This document shows, piece after piece, positions 8,210-16,329 of a DNA stretch of 64,000 bases. Made by a program: the position numbers and the translations under genes. The DNA is taken from assembly GCA_963696665.1 (NCBI GenBank), contig CAVOLE010000031.1, forward strand, positions 186,001-250,000. Reading direction: 5' to 3'. The notes under the pieces were generated by a model. The model was not told the DNA's origin. It did no database searches and was given only the letters and a program-made list of their open reading frames with translations. The first letter of the stretch is position 1. Each line of letters starts with the position of its first letter. This DNA is from Roseiarcus sp963696665 (GTDB lineage: Bacteria; Pseudomonadota; Alphaproteobacteria; Rhizobiales; Beijerinckiaceae).

Positions 8210-9985
8210 ATGAACATTTTCGCCGACTTCCAGTCGCGCATCGCAGGCTTGCTCGAAAAGCGGATCGCCAGCGGCGAATTGCCGCGCGATCTCGATCTTG
8301 ACCGCTTCGTCGTCGAACCGCCGCGCGAGGCGGCCCATGGCGACCTCTCGACCAATGCGGCGATGGTCTATGCGAAGGAAGCAAAGCAAGCGGGCTCGAA
8401 CCCGCGCGCGCTCGCAGAGGGTCTTGTCGCTGATCTTAAGCTTGAAAAGGACGTGCAGAGCGCGGAAGCCGCTGGCCCTGGCTTCATCAATATCATTTTG
8501 AGGCCAGAGGTTTACGAGAAAGTTCTGAAGACGGTTCTCATCGAAGGCGCGCGTTTCGGCGCAGGCGCGCCGAGCGCGGAAGGGCCGGTCAACGTCGAAT
8601 ATGTGAGCGCCAACCCGACCGGCCCGATGCATGTCGGCCACGCGCGCGGCGCAGTGTTCGGCGACGCGCTCTCGAGCCTCCTGATCTTCTCGGGCCGCGA
8701 GGCGACGCGCGAATATTACGTCAATGACGCCGGCGGCCAGGTCGATGTGTTGGCGCGCTCGGCCTTCCTGCGCTACCGCGAGGCCTTGGGCGAAAACATC
8801 GGCGCGATTCCCGAGGGCCTTTATCCCGGCGATTATCTCAAACCCGTGGGCGAGTATCTCGTGCGCGAGTTCGGCGCGGGCCTTGTGAGCAAGCCCGAGG
8901 CGGAATGGCTGCCGGTCGTGCGCAAGCGCGCCATAGAGGCGATGATGGCGATCATCCGCGACGACCTCGCCGCGCTCAACATTACCCATGAGGTGTTCGC
9001 CTCCGAGCGCGCGCTGACCGGCGCCGACGGCGGAGTGGACCGCGTGCGCGAAACGATAGAATGGCTGCGAGCGAAAGGCCTTGTCTACCAGGGGCGCCTG
9101 CCGCCGCCCAAGGGCGCGCCCTCGGACGATTGGGAGGATCGCGAGCAAACGCTTTTCCGTTCGACCGGCTTCGGCGACGACGTCGACCGGCCGCTCATCA
9201 AGTCGGACGGCGGATACACTTATTTCGCCAGCGACATCGCCTATCACAAGACCAAGATCGACCGGAATTTTCTTAACCTAGTCGACGTGTGGGGCGCGGA
9301 TCACGGCGGCTATGTCAAGCGCATGCAGGCGGCGGTCGCCGCGCTCTCGGACGGCAAAGCCAAACTCGAGGTGCGGCTCTGTCAGCTCGTGCGTCTCATG
9401 CGCGCCGGCGAACCGGTCAAAATGTCGAAACGTTCCGGCGAGTTCGTGACGTTGCGTGAGGTTGTGGATGAGGTCGGCGCGGACGCTGTCCGGTTCATGA
9501 TGCTGATGCGCAAGAATGATGCGCCGCTCGATTTCGACCTCATGAAGGTGATAGAGCAAAGCCAGGACAATCCCGTTTTCTACGTCCAGTACGCCCATGC
9601 GCGCGCCCGTAGCGTCCTGAGGCAGGGCAAGATTGTCTTTCAGGACTTTGATCTCATTCAAGAGGCGCTCGCTGAAGCCGAGTTCTCGCTTTTGACTGAC
9701 GAGGGCGAGCGCGAGCTCATGCGAACCTTTGGGCAATATCCTCGCGTTGTCCGGCAGGCCGCCGAGACCCACGAGCCCCACCGGATCGCCTTTTTCGCCC
9801 ACGAGTTGGCGACGCGTTTTCATGCGCATTGGAACAGGGGGAAAGACGCGCCGCGTTTGCGATTTGTTAACGAAAATGAACGAAATTTATCGTATGCGAG
9901 ATTGGCTTTGGTCGCGGCCGTAAGCCTTGTTTTGGCCTCTGCATTGTCAATTTTGGGCGTTAGCGCCCCCGAGGAGATGCGGTAG
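8210..9985 (+). CDS. argS: Arginyl-tRNA synthetase
   Basis: 591 aa, class I synthetase. The HIGH-type motif is seen in EYVSANPTGPMHVGHARGAV and the KMSK-type motif in GEPVKMSKRSGEFVTLREV. The N-terminal Add-1 region (MNIFADFQSRIAGLLEKRI) and C-terminal DALR anticodon-binding domain (NPVFYVQYAHARARSV...HRIAFFAHELATRFHAHWN) are complete. The start is the ATG at 8210 with GGGAG upstream; the frame opens earlier but that part is the palindrome-rich spacer. It charges tRNA-Arg with arginine and is essential, so its intact frame is a useful quality check next to the broken dgt. Confidence 0.97.
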   Translation: MNIFADFQSRIAGLLEKRIASGELPRDLDLDRFVVEPPREAAHGDLSTNAAMVYAKEAKQAGSNPRALAEGLVADLKLEKDVQSAEAAGPGFINIILRPEVYEKVLKTVLIEGARFGAGAPSAEGPVNVEYVSANPTGPMHVGHARGAVFGDALSSLLIFSGREATREYYVNDAGGQVDVLARSAFLRYREALGENIGAIPEGLYPGDYLKPVGEYLVREFGAGLVSKPEAEWLPVVRKRAIEAMMAIIRDDLAALNITHEVFASERALTGADGGVDRVRETIEWLRAKGLVYQGRLPPPKGAPSDDWEDREQTLFRSTGFGDDVDRPLIKSDGGYTYFASDIAYHKTKIDRNFLNLVDVWGADHGGYVKRMQAAVAALSDGKAKLEVRLCQLVRLMRAGEPVKMSKRSGEFVTLREVVDEVGADAVRFMMLMRKNDAPLDFDLMKVIEQSQDNPVFYVQYAHARARSVLRQGKIVFQDFDLIQEALAEAEFSLLTDEGERELMRTFGQYPRVVRQAAETHEPHRIAFFAHELATRFHAHWNRGKDAPRLRFVNENERNLSYARLALVAAVSLVLASALSILGVSAPEEMR

Positions 9986-10000
9986 CGGATTTGCTAGTAG

Positions 10001-10019
10001 GCGGGCGCCTGACGCCCGC
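10001..10019 (+). terminator. Stem-loop after argS
   Basis: GCGGGCG-CCTGA-CGCCCGC forms a perfect 7-bp GC stem with a 5-nt loop, 16 nt after the argS stop. There is no U-run (CTAAGG follows), so it is a weak intrinsic terminator at best, or another extragenic palindrome. Confidence 0.4.
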
Positions 10020-10050
10020 TCTAAGGATGATCCGCAACGAGTGAGGTGAC

Positions 10051-11505
10051 ATGAGTGCTTCCCAGTCCCGTGTAACGAACGAGATCAATCTCGACGAGTT
10101 CGAGCGGCGATTGCGCGCCGCGGGCGCTCAGCAGGCGCAGGTCGAAGACCCGCTGGAGGAACTGTCCCGTCTGGTCGAATTCTCGCACATGGGGATCGCG
10201 AACGGCGAGACGCCGGCGCGGCCTGCGGCGGAGCCCGCCGCGCGCGCGAAGGCCGCGAAGCCTGTGACCTCGATCGAAACCGCGCCGCTTCGGCCAGCGC
10301 TCGACGATGACGTGGAAGGGCTCGCCCCCGGCGCCTCCGAGGACGATCGCGCGGCGCGGCGCGACTACGAGTTCGACGCCCGCCATTCCGACCGCGCTGT
10401 GCCAGCCGACGCGGACGAGGAGCGCCGGCCGGCGCGCTGGAAGATCGCCGTGCCCGCGCTGGCGCTTGCGGGCGTCGCGATGATCGGCGCCGTGTTCGCG
10501 TTGAGACATGGGGGGCCAGGCTTTAGCGGAGCTCCCCCGTTCATCGCTGCGGCTCAGGGACCGACGAAGGTCGCGCCGCCGAGCGACCAGACGGTCTCGA
10601 CGTCCAGCGACGCCGGCGCCTCTCTGCTTCATGAAAACGGCAAGCCCGGCCCTGTCAAAGTCGTCAATTCCGAGGAGCAGCCGGTCGATTTGAACGCACA
10701 GGCGGCGGTCAATAACCAATCTCCGGCGCCGGCTGGCGCAACCGATGCGACAGCGCTCGCCGCGACCATCAATACGCCGCTTGTCGCGCCGGCGCCCGCC
10801 GGGCCGCCGAATGGGATGGCCCCCGACTTCCCCGAGCCCAAACCGGTGCGCACGATCTCGCTCAGGCCCGACGGGACGCCGATCGCCCTGTCCGGTCCCC
10901 CTGATCAACCGGCGAGCGGCGCGAACGCCGCGCCAGCGCCGGCTGAGCAGCCGAGCAAGCCGGCAGAAGCGCCGAGCGCTCCCGCGCCGAAGGCGACAAG
11001 CGAAGCGACGGGCGTCGCCCAGCCGTCGACGCCGAAGATCGAATTGCCGACCAAGCTTTCCCCCAAGTCGTCGGCGCGCGTGGCGGTCGGCAAGACCGAT
11101 ACGACGGCCCCTGAGGCGACCGCCCAGACGCCACGCGGACCGACGCAGGATGGCGCTCCGGCGAAGCCGGACAGGGCGCCGAAGAAGCCGAAGCAGGTCG
11201 TCGACGCGAGCGAGACGACTGGAGCGATCGCCCCGCCCGTGGACGCCATCGCCGCGACGACCTCGGGCGGATGGTCGGTTCAACTGGCCGCTCCCAAATC
11301 CGAGGCGGAAGCCAAGAGCGACGCTGCCCGGCTGACCAGCAAATACAGCGCCGAGCTCAACGGGTCTCCCATCGGGGTGCATAAGGCGGAGGTCAAGGGC
11401 GCAACGATCTACCGCTTGCGCGTAAGCGGCCTAACGAAGGCTGACGCAGCGGCGCTCTGCGCTCGCCTGAAGGGCGAGGGCGGGCAGTGCTTCATCGCTA
11501 AGTGA
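10051..11505 (+). CDS. SPOR-domain envelope protein
   Basis: 484 aa. An acidic cytoplasmic N-terminus (NLDEFERRLRAAGAQQ...) leads to one membrane helix at about 130-150 (WKIAVPALALAGVAMIGAVF), a long Pro/Ala/Lys-rich periplasmic linker (about 160-405), and a C-terminal SPOR domain (about 407-484: GGWSVQLAAPKSEAEAKSDA...YRLRVSGLTKADAAALCARL). SPOR domains bind peptidoglycan stripped of stem peptides at the division site. GAGGTGAC lies just before the ATG. It sits between argS and nagZ, a conserved Rhizobiales order linking it to cell-wall turnover. Low-complexity linkers are typical of the family. Confidence 0.88.
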   Translation: MSASQSRVTNEINLDEFERRLRAAGAQQAQVEDPLEELSRLVEFSHMGIANGETPARPAAEPAARAKAAKPVTSIETAPLRPALDDDVEGLAPGASEDDRAARRDYEFDARHSDRAVPADADEERRPARWKIAVPALALAGVAMIGAVFALRHGGPGFSGAPPFIAAAQGPTKVAPPSDQTVSTSSDAGASLLHENGKPGPVKVVNSEEQPVDLNAQAAVNNQSPAPAGATDATALAATINTPLVAPAPAGPPNGMAPDFPEPKPVRTISLRPDGTPIALSGPPDQPASGANAAPAPAEQPSKPAEAPSAPAPKATSEATGVAQPSTPKIELPTKLSPKSSARVAVGKTDTTAPEATAQTPRGPTQDGAPAKPDRAPKKPKQVVDASETTGAIAPPVDAIAATTSGGWSVQLAAPKSEAEAKSDAARLTSKYSAELNGSPIGVHKAEVKGATIYRLRVSGLTKADAAALCARLKGEGGQCFIAK

Positions 11506-11543
11506 GCGACGGCGCCGTTTCACGTCTGAGCGCGGAGCCGCAA

Positions 11544-12554
11544 ATGCCCAAGGCCTTCATCAGCGGCTGCGCGGACCTGGCGCTGAGCGATGAGGAGCGC
11601 GCCTTCTTACGTCGCGAAGACCCCTGGGGCCTCATCCTCTTCAAGCGCAATATCGGCGACCGCGAACAGGTGCGTGAGCTGACGCGGTCGTTCCGGGAAT
11701 GCGTCGGCCGCGCCGACGCTCCCGTGTTGATCGATCAGGAGGGCGGCCGCGTCCAGCGAATGGCGCCGCCTCATTGGCGTGCGTACCCAGCTGCCGCCGC
11801 GATCGAGGCGGGGCTTAAGCCGGCCAGAGCCGAGGCGGCGGCGGGTCTCGTCGCTCGCCTCATCGCTTATGATCTCCTCGAAGTCGGAATCACGATCGAC
11901 TGTGCGCCTGTGCTTGACGTTGCGGGCGAGGGCATGCATGCGGCGATCGGTTCGCGAGCCTATTCGTCTCGGTCTGAACGCGTCGCGGCGATGGGTCGCG
12001 CGGTCGCCAACGGGCTGCTTGCGGGCGGGGTCGCGCCGGTCATCAAGCACATGCCTGGGCACGGAAGGGCGCGCGTCGATAGCCATCACGAATTGCCCGT
12101 CGTCGACGCTGCGCGGAGCGAGCTCAAGAACGATTTCGCGCCCTTTAAAGCGCTCAAATACCTGCCGATGGCGATGAGCGCCCATCTCCTCTACACCGCG
12201 ATTGATCCCCGGCGCCCAGCGACGGCGTCGCCGATCGTGGTTAAGGAGATCATGCGCGACGAGATCGGATTCGACGGGCTCATCATGAGCGACGACTTGT
12301 CGATGAAGGCGCTGAAGGGTCCGTTCGATGAACGCGCCGCCGCGGTGATCGAGGCCGGCCTCGACATCGTCCTGCATTGCAATGGCAACCTGGAAGAGGG
12401 CCGCGCCGTGGCTTCTGCTGCGCCGCCGCTATCCGGCGCGTCGCTGCGTCGCGCCAAAGCCGCGGAAGCGGCGATCACAAAGCCGCAGCCCTTCGATGTC
12501 GAACGCGGCGAGCGGGAGCTCGCGGCGATTACGGCCGAGCTTGTCGTCGCTTGA
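11544..12554 (+). CDS. nagZ: Beta-N-acetylhexosaminidase (glycoside hydrolase family 3)
   Basis: 336 aa from the ATG at 11544, chosen because GCGGAG lies just upstream and homologues begin near MPKAFISGC. A GTG at 11502 overlapping the previous stop is the alternative. Family 3 NagZ motifs are clear: PVLIDQEGGRVQRMAPP, the catalytic His/Asp loop KHMPGHGRARVDSHHELP, and the nucleophile Asp in LIMSDDLSMKAL. NagZ is cytosolic and releases GlcNAc from anhydromuropeptides during wall recycling, which can also influence beta-lactamase induction. The scpA gene that often follows is not here; instead the IS110 remnant starts downstream. Confidence 0.92.
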   Translation: MPKAFISGCADLALSDEERAFLRREDPWGLILFKRNIGDREQVRELTRSFRECVGRADAPVLIDQEGGRVQRMAPPHWRAYPAAAAIEAGLKPARAEAAAGLVARLIAYDLLEVGITIDCAPVLDVAGEGMHAAIGSRAYSSRSERVAAMGRAVANGLLAGGVAPVIKHMPGHGRARVDSHHELPVVDAARSELKNDFAPFKALKYLPMAMSAHLLYTAIDPRRPATASPIVVKEIMRDEIGFDGLIMSDDLSMKALKGPFDERAAAVIEAGLDIVLHCNGNLEEGRAVASAAPPLSGASLRRAKAAEAAITKPQPFDVERGERELAAITAELVVA

Positions 12555-12570
12555 GCCTGGTCCGACCTCA

Positions 12571-12628
12571 AGCCGTCATTGCGAGCCAGCCATAGGGCCT
12601 CGAGAGATGCCCGTCCTTCCGGACGGGC
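12571..12628. repeat. Extragenic palindromic repeat after nagZ
   Basis: GCCCGTCC-TTCC-GGACGGGC (12609-12628) is a perfect 8-bp palindrome, followed by TATGGCG. It matches the motif at 8117-8134 and the insert at 13291-13326. CCGTCATTGCGAGC at 12571-12584 is the reverse of the repeat end near 6411. The element stands at the left border of the IS110 remnant. Confidence 0.6.
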
Positions 12629-12711
12629 TATGGCGAAGATTCCATGGGGGTGGATGGCGGCCGGTCTTGGGTCAAACTGGAGTTGCTGATCCGCCAACCT
12701 GGAGACGACCG

Positions 12712-13620
12712 ATGTTGCTTGATCGCTCTTTTACCGAGACCGCCGCTATCCGTTCGCAGCTTGGGGCAATTTTCGTTTCGTTGGAACTGAGCCGTTCGAC
12801 TTGGCTCGTCACCTCGCTATCGCCGGGAACCGGCGAGAAGCTGTCGAAGCACACGATCGAGGCCGGCGACGCGCCGAGGTTGTTCGCCCGGCTTAGGAAG
12901 CTAAGGCGCCAAAAGCGCTGGCGCGGACCGGGGTGAGCCATCCGATCATCGTGATTGAGGAGGCGGGCCCTCGACGGCTTCTGGCTCCATCGGGTGCTTG
13001 AGGATGAGGGCTGCGAGAGCCATGTGGTCGACCCGGCCTCGATCGCGGCGCTGCGCCAAAGGCGTCGGGCCAAGACGGATCGGCTCGACGGCGAGGCGTT
13101 GTTGCGCGCGTTGCTCGCCTTTAAGCGCGGCGAACCGCGGGTTTGCTCGATGGTGCGGCCGCCGACGCGCGAGGCGGAGGACGAGCGGCGGATTTGTCGC
13201 GAGCGGGCCGAATTGATCGCGGAGCGGGTTCGGCGCGTCAACCGGATCAAGGGCCTGTTGTTCTCGCAAGGGGTAGGAGACTACGAACCGTAGAGCGTCG
13301 AAAGACGCCCGTCTTTCGACGGGCTATTGCGCCGCGATCGCCCGCGCGCGGCTCGGAGCGTTGCGCACCGGCGACGGCCGGCCGCTCGGGGAACACCTGA
13401 AAGCACAGATTTGCTTCAACTCGCCTGGCTGTGGCTCATCCATCAGCCGCAATCGGCGCTGGCGCGATGGTATCGTCGGCGGCTTGCCGGCATGAGCGGC
13501 AAAGCCGCGCGCAAGCGGCTCATTGTCGCCCTCGCCCGCAAGCTGTTCGTCGCCCTGTGGAAGCTCACCAGCGCCGGCGTGGTCATCGAGGGCGCGGCCA
13601 TGAAAGCCTCCGCCAGAAGT
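12712..13620 (+). mobile_element. Decayed IS110-family transposase gene
   Basis: Pieces of one IS110-type transposase lie in order. The N-terminus starts at the ATG at 12712 (GAIFVSLELSRSTWLVTSLS). The next piece, in shifted frames, reads GVSHPIIVIEEAGLDGFWLH...HVVDPASIAALRQRRRAKTDRLDGEALLR up to GLLFSQGVGDYEP at 13290. After a 36-bp insert come LRRDRPRARLGALRTGDGRP and then the C-terminal LLQLAWLWLIHQPQSALARW...GVVIEGAAMKA. About a third of the usual protein is missing between GEHLKAQI and the C-terminal part (junction about 13405-13412). The element is dead. No terminal repeats or target duplication could be fixed. Confidence 0.8.
13291..13326. repeat. 36-bp palindromic insert inside the transposase remnant
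   Basis: Reading the transposase across this segment, DYEP ends at 13290 and LRRDRP resumes in the same frame at 13327, so 13291-13326 is an exact 36-nt insert. It begins TAG and ends CTA. It can fold two ways: GTCGAAAGAC (13297-13306) with GTCTTTCGAC (13311-13320), or GCCCGTC (13307-13313) with GACGGGC (13318-13324). The insert puts a stop codon directly in the frame. Confidence 0.7.
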
Positions 13621-13647
13621 CAGGACGTCCGCACTCTTTCCCATCCG

Positions 13648-13668
13648 CCGAGGCCTGATCAGCCTCGG
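13648..13668. repeat. Inverted repeat in the 13621-13881 gap
   Basis: CCGAGGC-CTGATCA-GCCTCGG is a perfect 7-bp inverted repeat. The rest of this 261-nt gap between the IS110 remnant and the end of the Crp gene shows no gene or other clear signal. The hairpin might end transcription from the leftward Crp gene, though no T-run follows on that strand. Confidence 0.35.
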
Positions 13669-13881
13669 CCGATCCGGGTCGGCGGCCGATGGATTGCTTG
13701 GCCTTCAAAACGCCGATGCGAAGAATGGTCCCGCCTCCCGAGCCCTCGCCGCCGAAAGCGGAATCAAGGTGCAGTCGCATAAAGCGCGTGACGACCGTAT
13801 GTGAGGTTGGTCCGGCGAAAGCGCCAGATCTCGCAACCGGGCTCGAACCACGGATCGAAACCAGCGCCAAAGGACGCGATC

Positions 13882-14556
13882 TCATCCTCCCCATTGGATG
13901 GTCAGGCGACGGCCTTGACTGACCAGCAAGCCCACTCTCTCCCAGCCGGTCAAAATCCAACTCGCTGTGTGCAATGTCGTGCCGGCGACATCAGCGACGT
14001 CCTTCCGACGCAGGGGAAAGGGGATGGCTGTCCCGGCTGGCGTGCTGCGCCCAGATTGTTGGGCCAGTCCCATCAAAGCATGGGCAATACGCCGCTCCGC
14101 CCGCTGCGTTGCAAGCTCCCGCGTCCGGTTCTGCATCTCTTGCAGACGGCGGCCAATGATGCGGATAATGTTGATCGCGATTTGTGGATGTCGTGTCATC
14201 AAGTCCAAGAGCTCGGCCTCGCTCCAGCTTGCCTTGACAGTTTCTCCCAGAGCGGTGGCGTCGGCCGGGTAGCGGCCATCAGTGAAGAGAGCGACCGTGC
14301 CGAACATCTCGCCTGGGCCGATGAAGCGTACGACCACTTGGGCGCCGTCGCTGCCGGTTTGGGAGATACGCACGCTTCCCTTGATAACGGCGAGAGCGCG
14401 AACGCCTTCATCACCTTGGTTGAAGATCCGGGTTCCGTGCCGCACGCGTCGAGCGCGCGCGGCGCTGGCCACGATTTCCAAGACAGAAAGCGGCAGCCCC
14501 AGAAACAAATCGGCGCCGGCAAGGCTTTGCGGCGATATGCGCAGGCTGTTCGTCAC
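13882..14556 (-). CDS. Crp/Fnr-family transcriptional regulator
   Basis: 224 aa. The N-terminal cyclic-nucleotide-type sensor fold (about residues 15-130, with VRHGTRIFNQGDEGVRALAV and VVRFIGPGEMFGTVALF), a long dimer helix (HPQIAINIIRIIGRRLQEMQ) and a C-terminal winged helix (LRRKDVADVAGTTLHTASWI...GLLVSQGRRLTI) are in the usual order. No N-terminal Cys cluster is present, so it is not an oxygen-sensing Fnr. It is closer to the Crp-type NO or nitrate-responsive regulators found beside nar and haemoglobin genes. It is divergent from the membrane-protein gene, and a perfect TTGCT-N4-AGCAA palindrome lies 36-57 nt before its ATG. The effector is unknown. Confidence 0.88.
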   Translation of the reverse strand: MTNSLRISPQSLAGADLFLGLPLSVLEIVASAARARRVRHGTRIFNQGDEGVRALAVIKGSVRISQTGSDGAQVVVRFIGPGEMFGTVALFTDGRYPADATALGETVKASWSEAELLDLMTRHPQIAINIIRIIGRRLQEMQNRTRELATQRAERRIAHALMGLAQQSGRSTPAGTAIPFPLRRKDVADVAGTTLHTASWILTGWERVGLLVSQGRRLTIQWGG

Positions 14557-14591
14557 CGCTTGACGTTAGCCGCTCGGATGCGGCCGGCCAG

Positions 14592-14613
14592 AAGTTTGCT
14601 CCAGAGCAAACTT
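14592..14613. promoter_or_regulatory. Probable Crp/Fnr-type operator
   Basis: AAGTTTGCT-CCAG-AGCAAACTT is a perfect 9-bp inverted repeat with a 4-nt spacer. The core TTGCT-N4-AGCAA has exactly the half-site spacing of the Fnr/Dnr box TTGAT-N4-ATCAA with one changed base per half. It lies between the divergent crp-like gene (ATG at 14556) and the membrane-protein gene (ATG at 14734), where autoregulation and control of the island would both be possible. Confidence 0.65.
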
Positions 14614-14733
14614 TCTGATCCGCGTCTTTGGTAAGGTCGCTGGCGTTCGAAGGCGATTGATGACGGGCCTATGGAAAACTGGCTTGCCGAGTTTGAACGG
14701 ATCGACACGTCGTCGTCTCGATCGCGGACGGTT

Positions 14734-15198
14734 ATGACCGACGTCATTGTCGCCCGCGCGCTGCATGTCCTGGCTGTCGTCATCTGGATTGGCGGGGTCT
14801 CGATGGTCACAACCGTGGCGCTGCCGGCGATTCGTCTCGGCGACCTGGGCGAGAATCGGCTACGGGCTTTCCAGGCTATCGAGCACCGTTTCGTCTGGCA
14901 GGCGCGGGTCGCGATCGCCGTCGTTGGCCTGACCGGCTTCTATATGGCTTGGCGGCTTGATGTTTGGGATCGGTTCCGCATGGCTGAATTCTGGTGGATG
15001 CACGCCATGGTCTGCCTGTGGCTGCTGTTCACCCTCATCCTGTTCATAGCTGAGCCCTTCATCCTGCACCGCCTCTTCGATGGCTGGGCTATCGCCCAGG
15101 CAAAGGTGGCGTTCGCTTGGCTGCATCGCGCGCATTGGGTCCTGCTGCTCTTGAGCGTGGTGACGATCGTGGGCGCTGTGGCGGGTAGTCAGGGATGA
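14734..15198 (+). CDS. Four-helix membrane protein of the nitrate/NO island
   Basis: 154 aa from the ATG at 14734; the frame opens 63 nt earlier but the first part is hydrophilic and unlike the rest. Four hydrophobic helices are visible: ARALHVLAVVIWIGGVSMVT, VAIAVVGLTGFYMAW, MHAMVCLWLLFTLILFIAE and HWVLLLLSVVTIVGAVAG. His residues in the first helix (ARALHVLAVVIWIGG) resemble CopD-type or cytochrome-b-like small membrane proteins. Substrate and partner are unknown. Its place between the Crp regulator and the truncated haemoglobin suggests a role in nitrate or NO metabolism. Confidence 0.65.
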   Translation: MTDVIVARALHVLAVVIWIGGVSMVTTVALPAIRLGDLGENRLRAFQAIEHRFVWQARVAIAVVGLTGFYMAWRLDVWDRFRMAEFWWMHAMVCLWLLFTLILFIAEPFILHRLFDGWAIAQAKVAFAWLHRAHWVLLLLSVVTIVGAVAGSQG

Positions 15199-15252
15199 TC
15201 GATGTTCTGAGGGTTTGCGAGATGCGGCGAACAAACATGAGGGGAACGATCG

Positions 15253-15327
15253 ATGACGCTTTTTCACATCGCGATGGTGGTTATCGCCCAGGCTCCCATT
15301 CCGGTCCATCGTGCGCTGTCTGGTTGA
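15253..15327 (+). CDS. 24-residue ORF, possible leader peptide or remnant
   Basis: MTLFHIAMVVIAQAPIPVHR plus four residues, with GAGGGGAAC seven bases before the ATG, lies between the membrane-protein gene and the truncated haemoglobin gene. The good ribosome site and hydrophobic start suggest it is translated. It may be a tiny membrane peptide, a leader, or the first exon-like scrap of a lost membrane protein. I do not recognise it. Confidence 0.3.
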   Translation: MTLFHIAMVVIAQAPIPVHRALSG

Positions 15328-15377
15328 GATGAAAAAACAAGGCGCGCCGACTCGGATTACCGGAACTGAAGGATGCC

Positions 15378-15857
15378 ATGAGCGACCACGCCGACACAGC
15401 GGAACCGCGCCGGACCGCCATCACGTCGCAAATTCAGGCGGAAACCGGCATCGACGAGGCAATGATCGAGCGGTTGATCCGCAGCTTCAACGCTCGGGTT
15501 CGCGACGATGGGATTCTGGGCCCGATTTTCGCCGCGAAGATCGAGGAATGGGAGCCGCATCTCCAAAAGATGTTTGCCTTCTGGTCATCCGTCGCGCTGA
15601 TGACGGGACGCTATCATGGCCAGCCGATGGCGCGGCACCTTCCGTTGCCGATCGACGCTCGTCAGTTTGATCGATGGTTAGCTCTTTTCGCGCAGACGGC
15701 GCATGAGATCTGTCCGCAGGCGGCAGCCGAGCGCTTCATCCTGTTGTCTCGTCGCATAGCCGAAAGCCTCGAACTCGGCATCGCAAGTTCGCACGGAGTG
15801 ATGTTGAGGAAGGGCGAGCGATATTCGGCCGGAAGCGCGCATGTGGGCGGGACGTGA
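15378..15857 (+). CDS. Group III truncated haemoglobin
   Basis: 159 aa. The 2-on-2 globin core runs from about residue 18 (ITSQIQAETGIDEAMIERLI) to about 140. The pattern VRDDGILGPIFAAKIEEWEPHL, then FAFWSSVALMTGRYHGQPMARHLPL, is that of group III truncated haemoglobins, including the Trp and the proximal His region. The C-terminal 20 residues are an extra tail. These cytosolic haem proteins bind O2 and NO and are often encoded beside nitrate reduction genes, fitting a role in NO or peroxynitrite handling. It precedes the narK remnant by about 70 nt in the same direction. Confidence 0.87.
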   Translation: MSDHADTAEPRRTAITSQIQAETGIDEAMIERLIRSFNARVRDDGILGPIFAAKIEEWEPHLQKMFAFWSSVALMTGRYHGQPMARHLPLPIDARQFDRWLALFAQTAHEICPQAAAERFILLSRRIAESLELGIASSHGVMLRKGERYSAGSAHVGGT

Positions 15858-15930
15858 CGAACTGGAGAGGTGAGGTGTTCGTCGGCGTTGCCGCGGATTT
15901 GGGGATGGCTCGCTAACATTCTCTTGCGGG

Positions 15931-16325
15931 ATGAGAGGTAAGGATACCGAAGTCCGGAAGACTTTCGGTTCTGTTCGCGACCACCGGGCGTTCACCGTAT
16001 GCTTCGCGGTGTGGACGATGTTCGGCGTCACGGGCATCCCGATCCGCGCCCAGCTCGATCTGGATTCGACCCAGCTCGGACTCCTGACCGCCACGCCGGT
16101 GCTGACGGGAGCGCTGTTCCGCTTGTCTCTCGGTATTTGGACGGATCGCGTTGGCGGGCGGATCATCATGCTGATCTTGCTGGTGGGCTGCGCTGTCCCA
16201 TTGTGGATCTCATCGTATGCCACTGCGCTCTGGCAGTTTCTGCTGCTCGGCCTCGCGCTCGGGTTGGTTGGCGCTTCCTTCTCGGTTGGGACCCCCTATG
16301 TCGCGCGCTTCTTTCCGAAGGAGAG
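15931..16325 (+). pseudogene. narK: narK (nitrate/nitrite transporter), N-terminal fragment
   Basis: The first about 130 residues of an MFS NarK-type transporter are intact (FAVWTMFGVTGIPIRAQLDL, then the MFS signature LGIWTDRVGGRIIM and LGLVGASFSVGTPYVARFFP). Just after FFPKES the homology stops and internal narG sequence begins, so roughly two thirds of narK and the first third of narG have been removed in one deletion. The fragment retains about four membrane helices and cannot transport. Separate from the intact transporter gene at 24075, which belongs to the assimilatory regulon. Confidence 0.8.
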
Positions 16326-16329
16326 CCGC

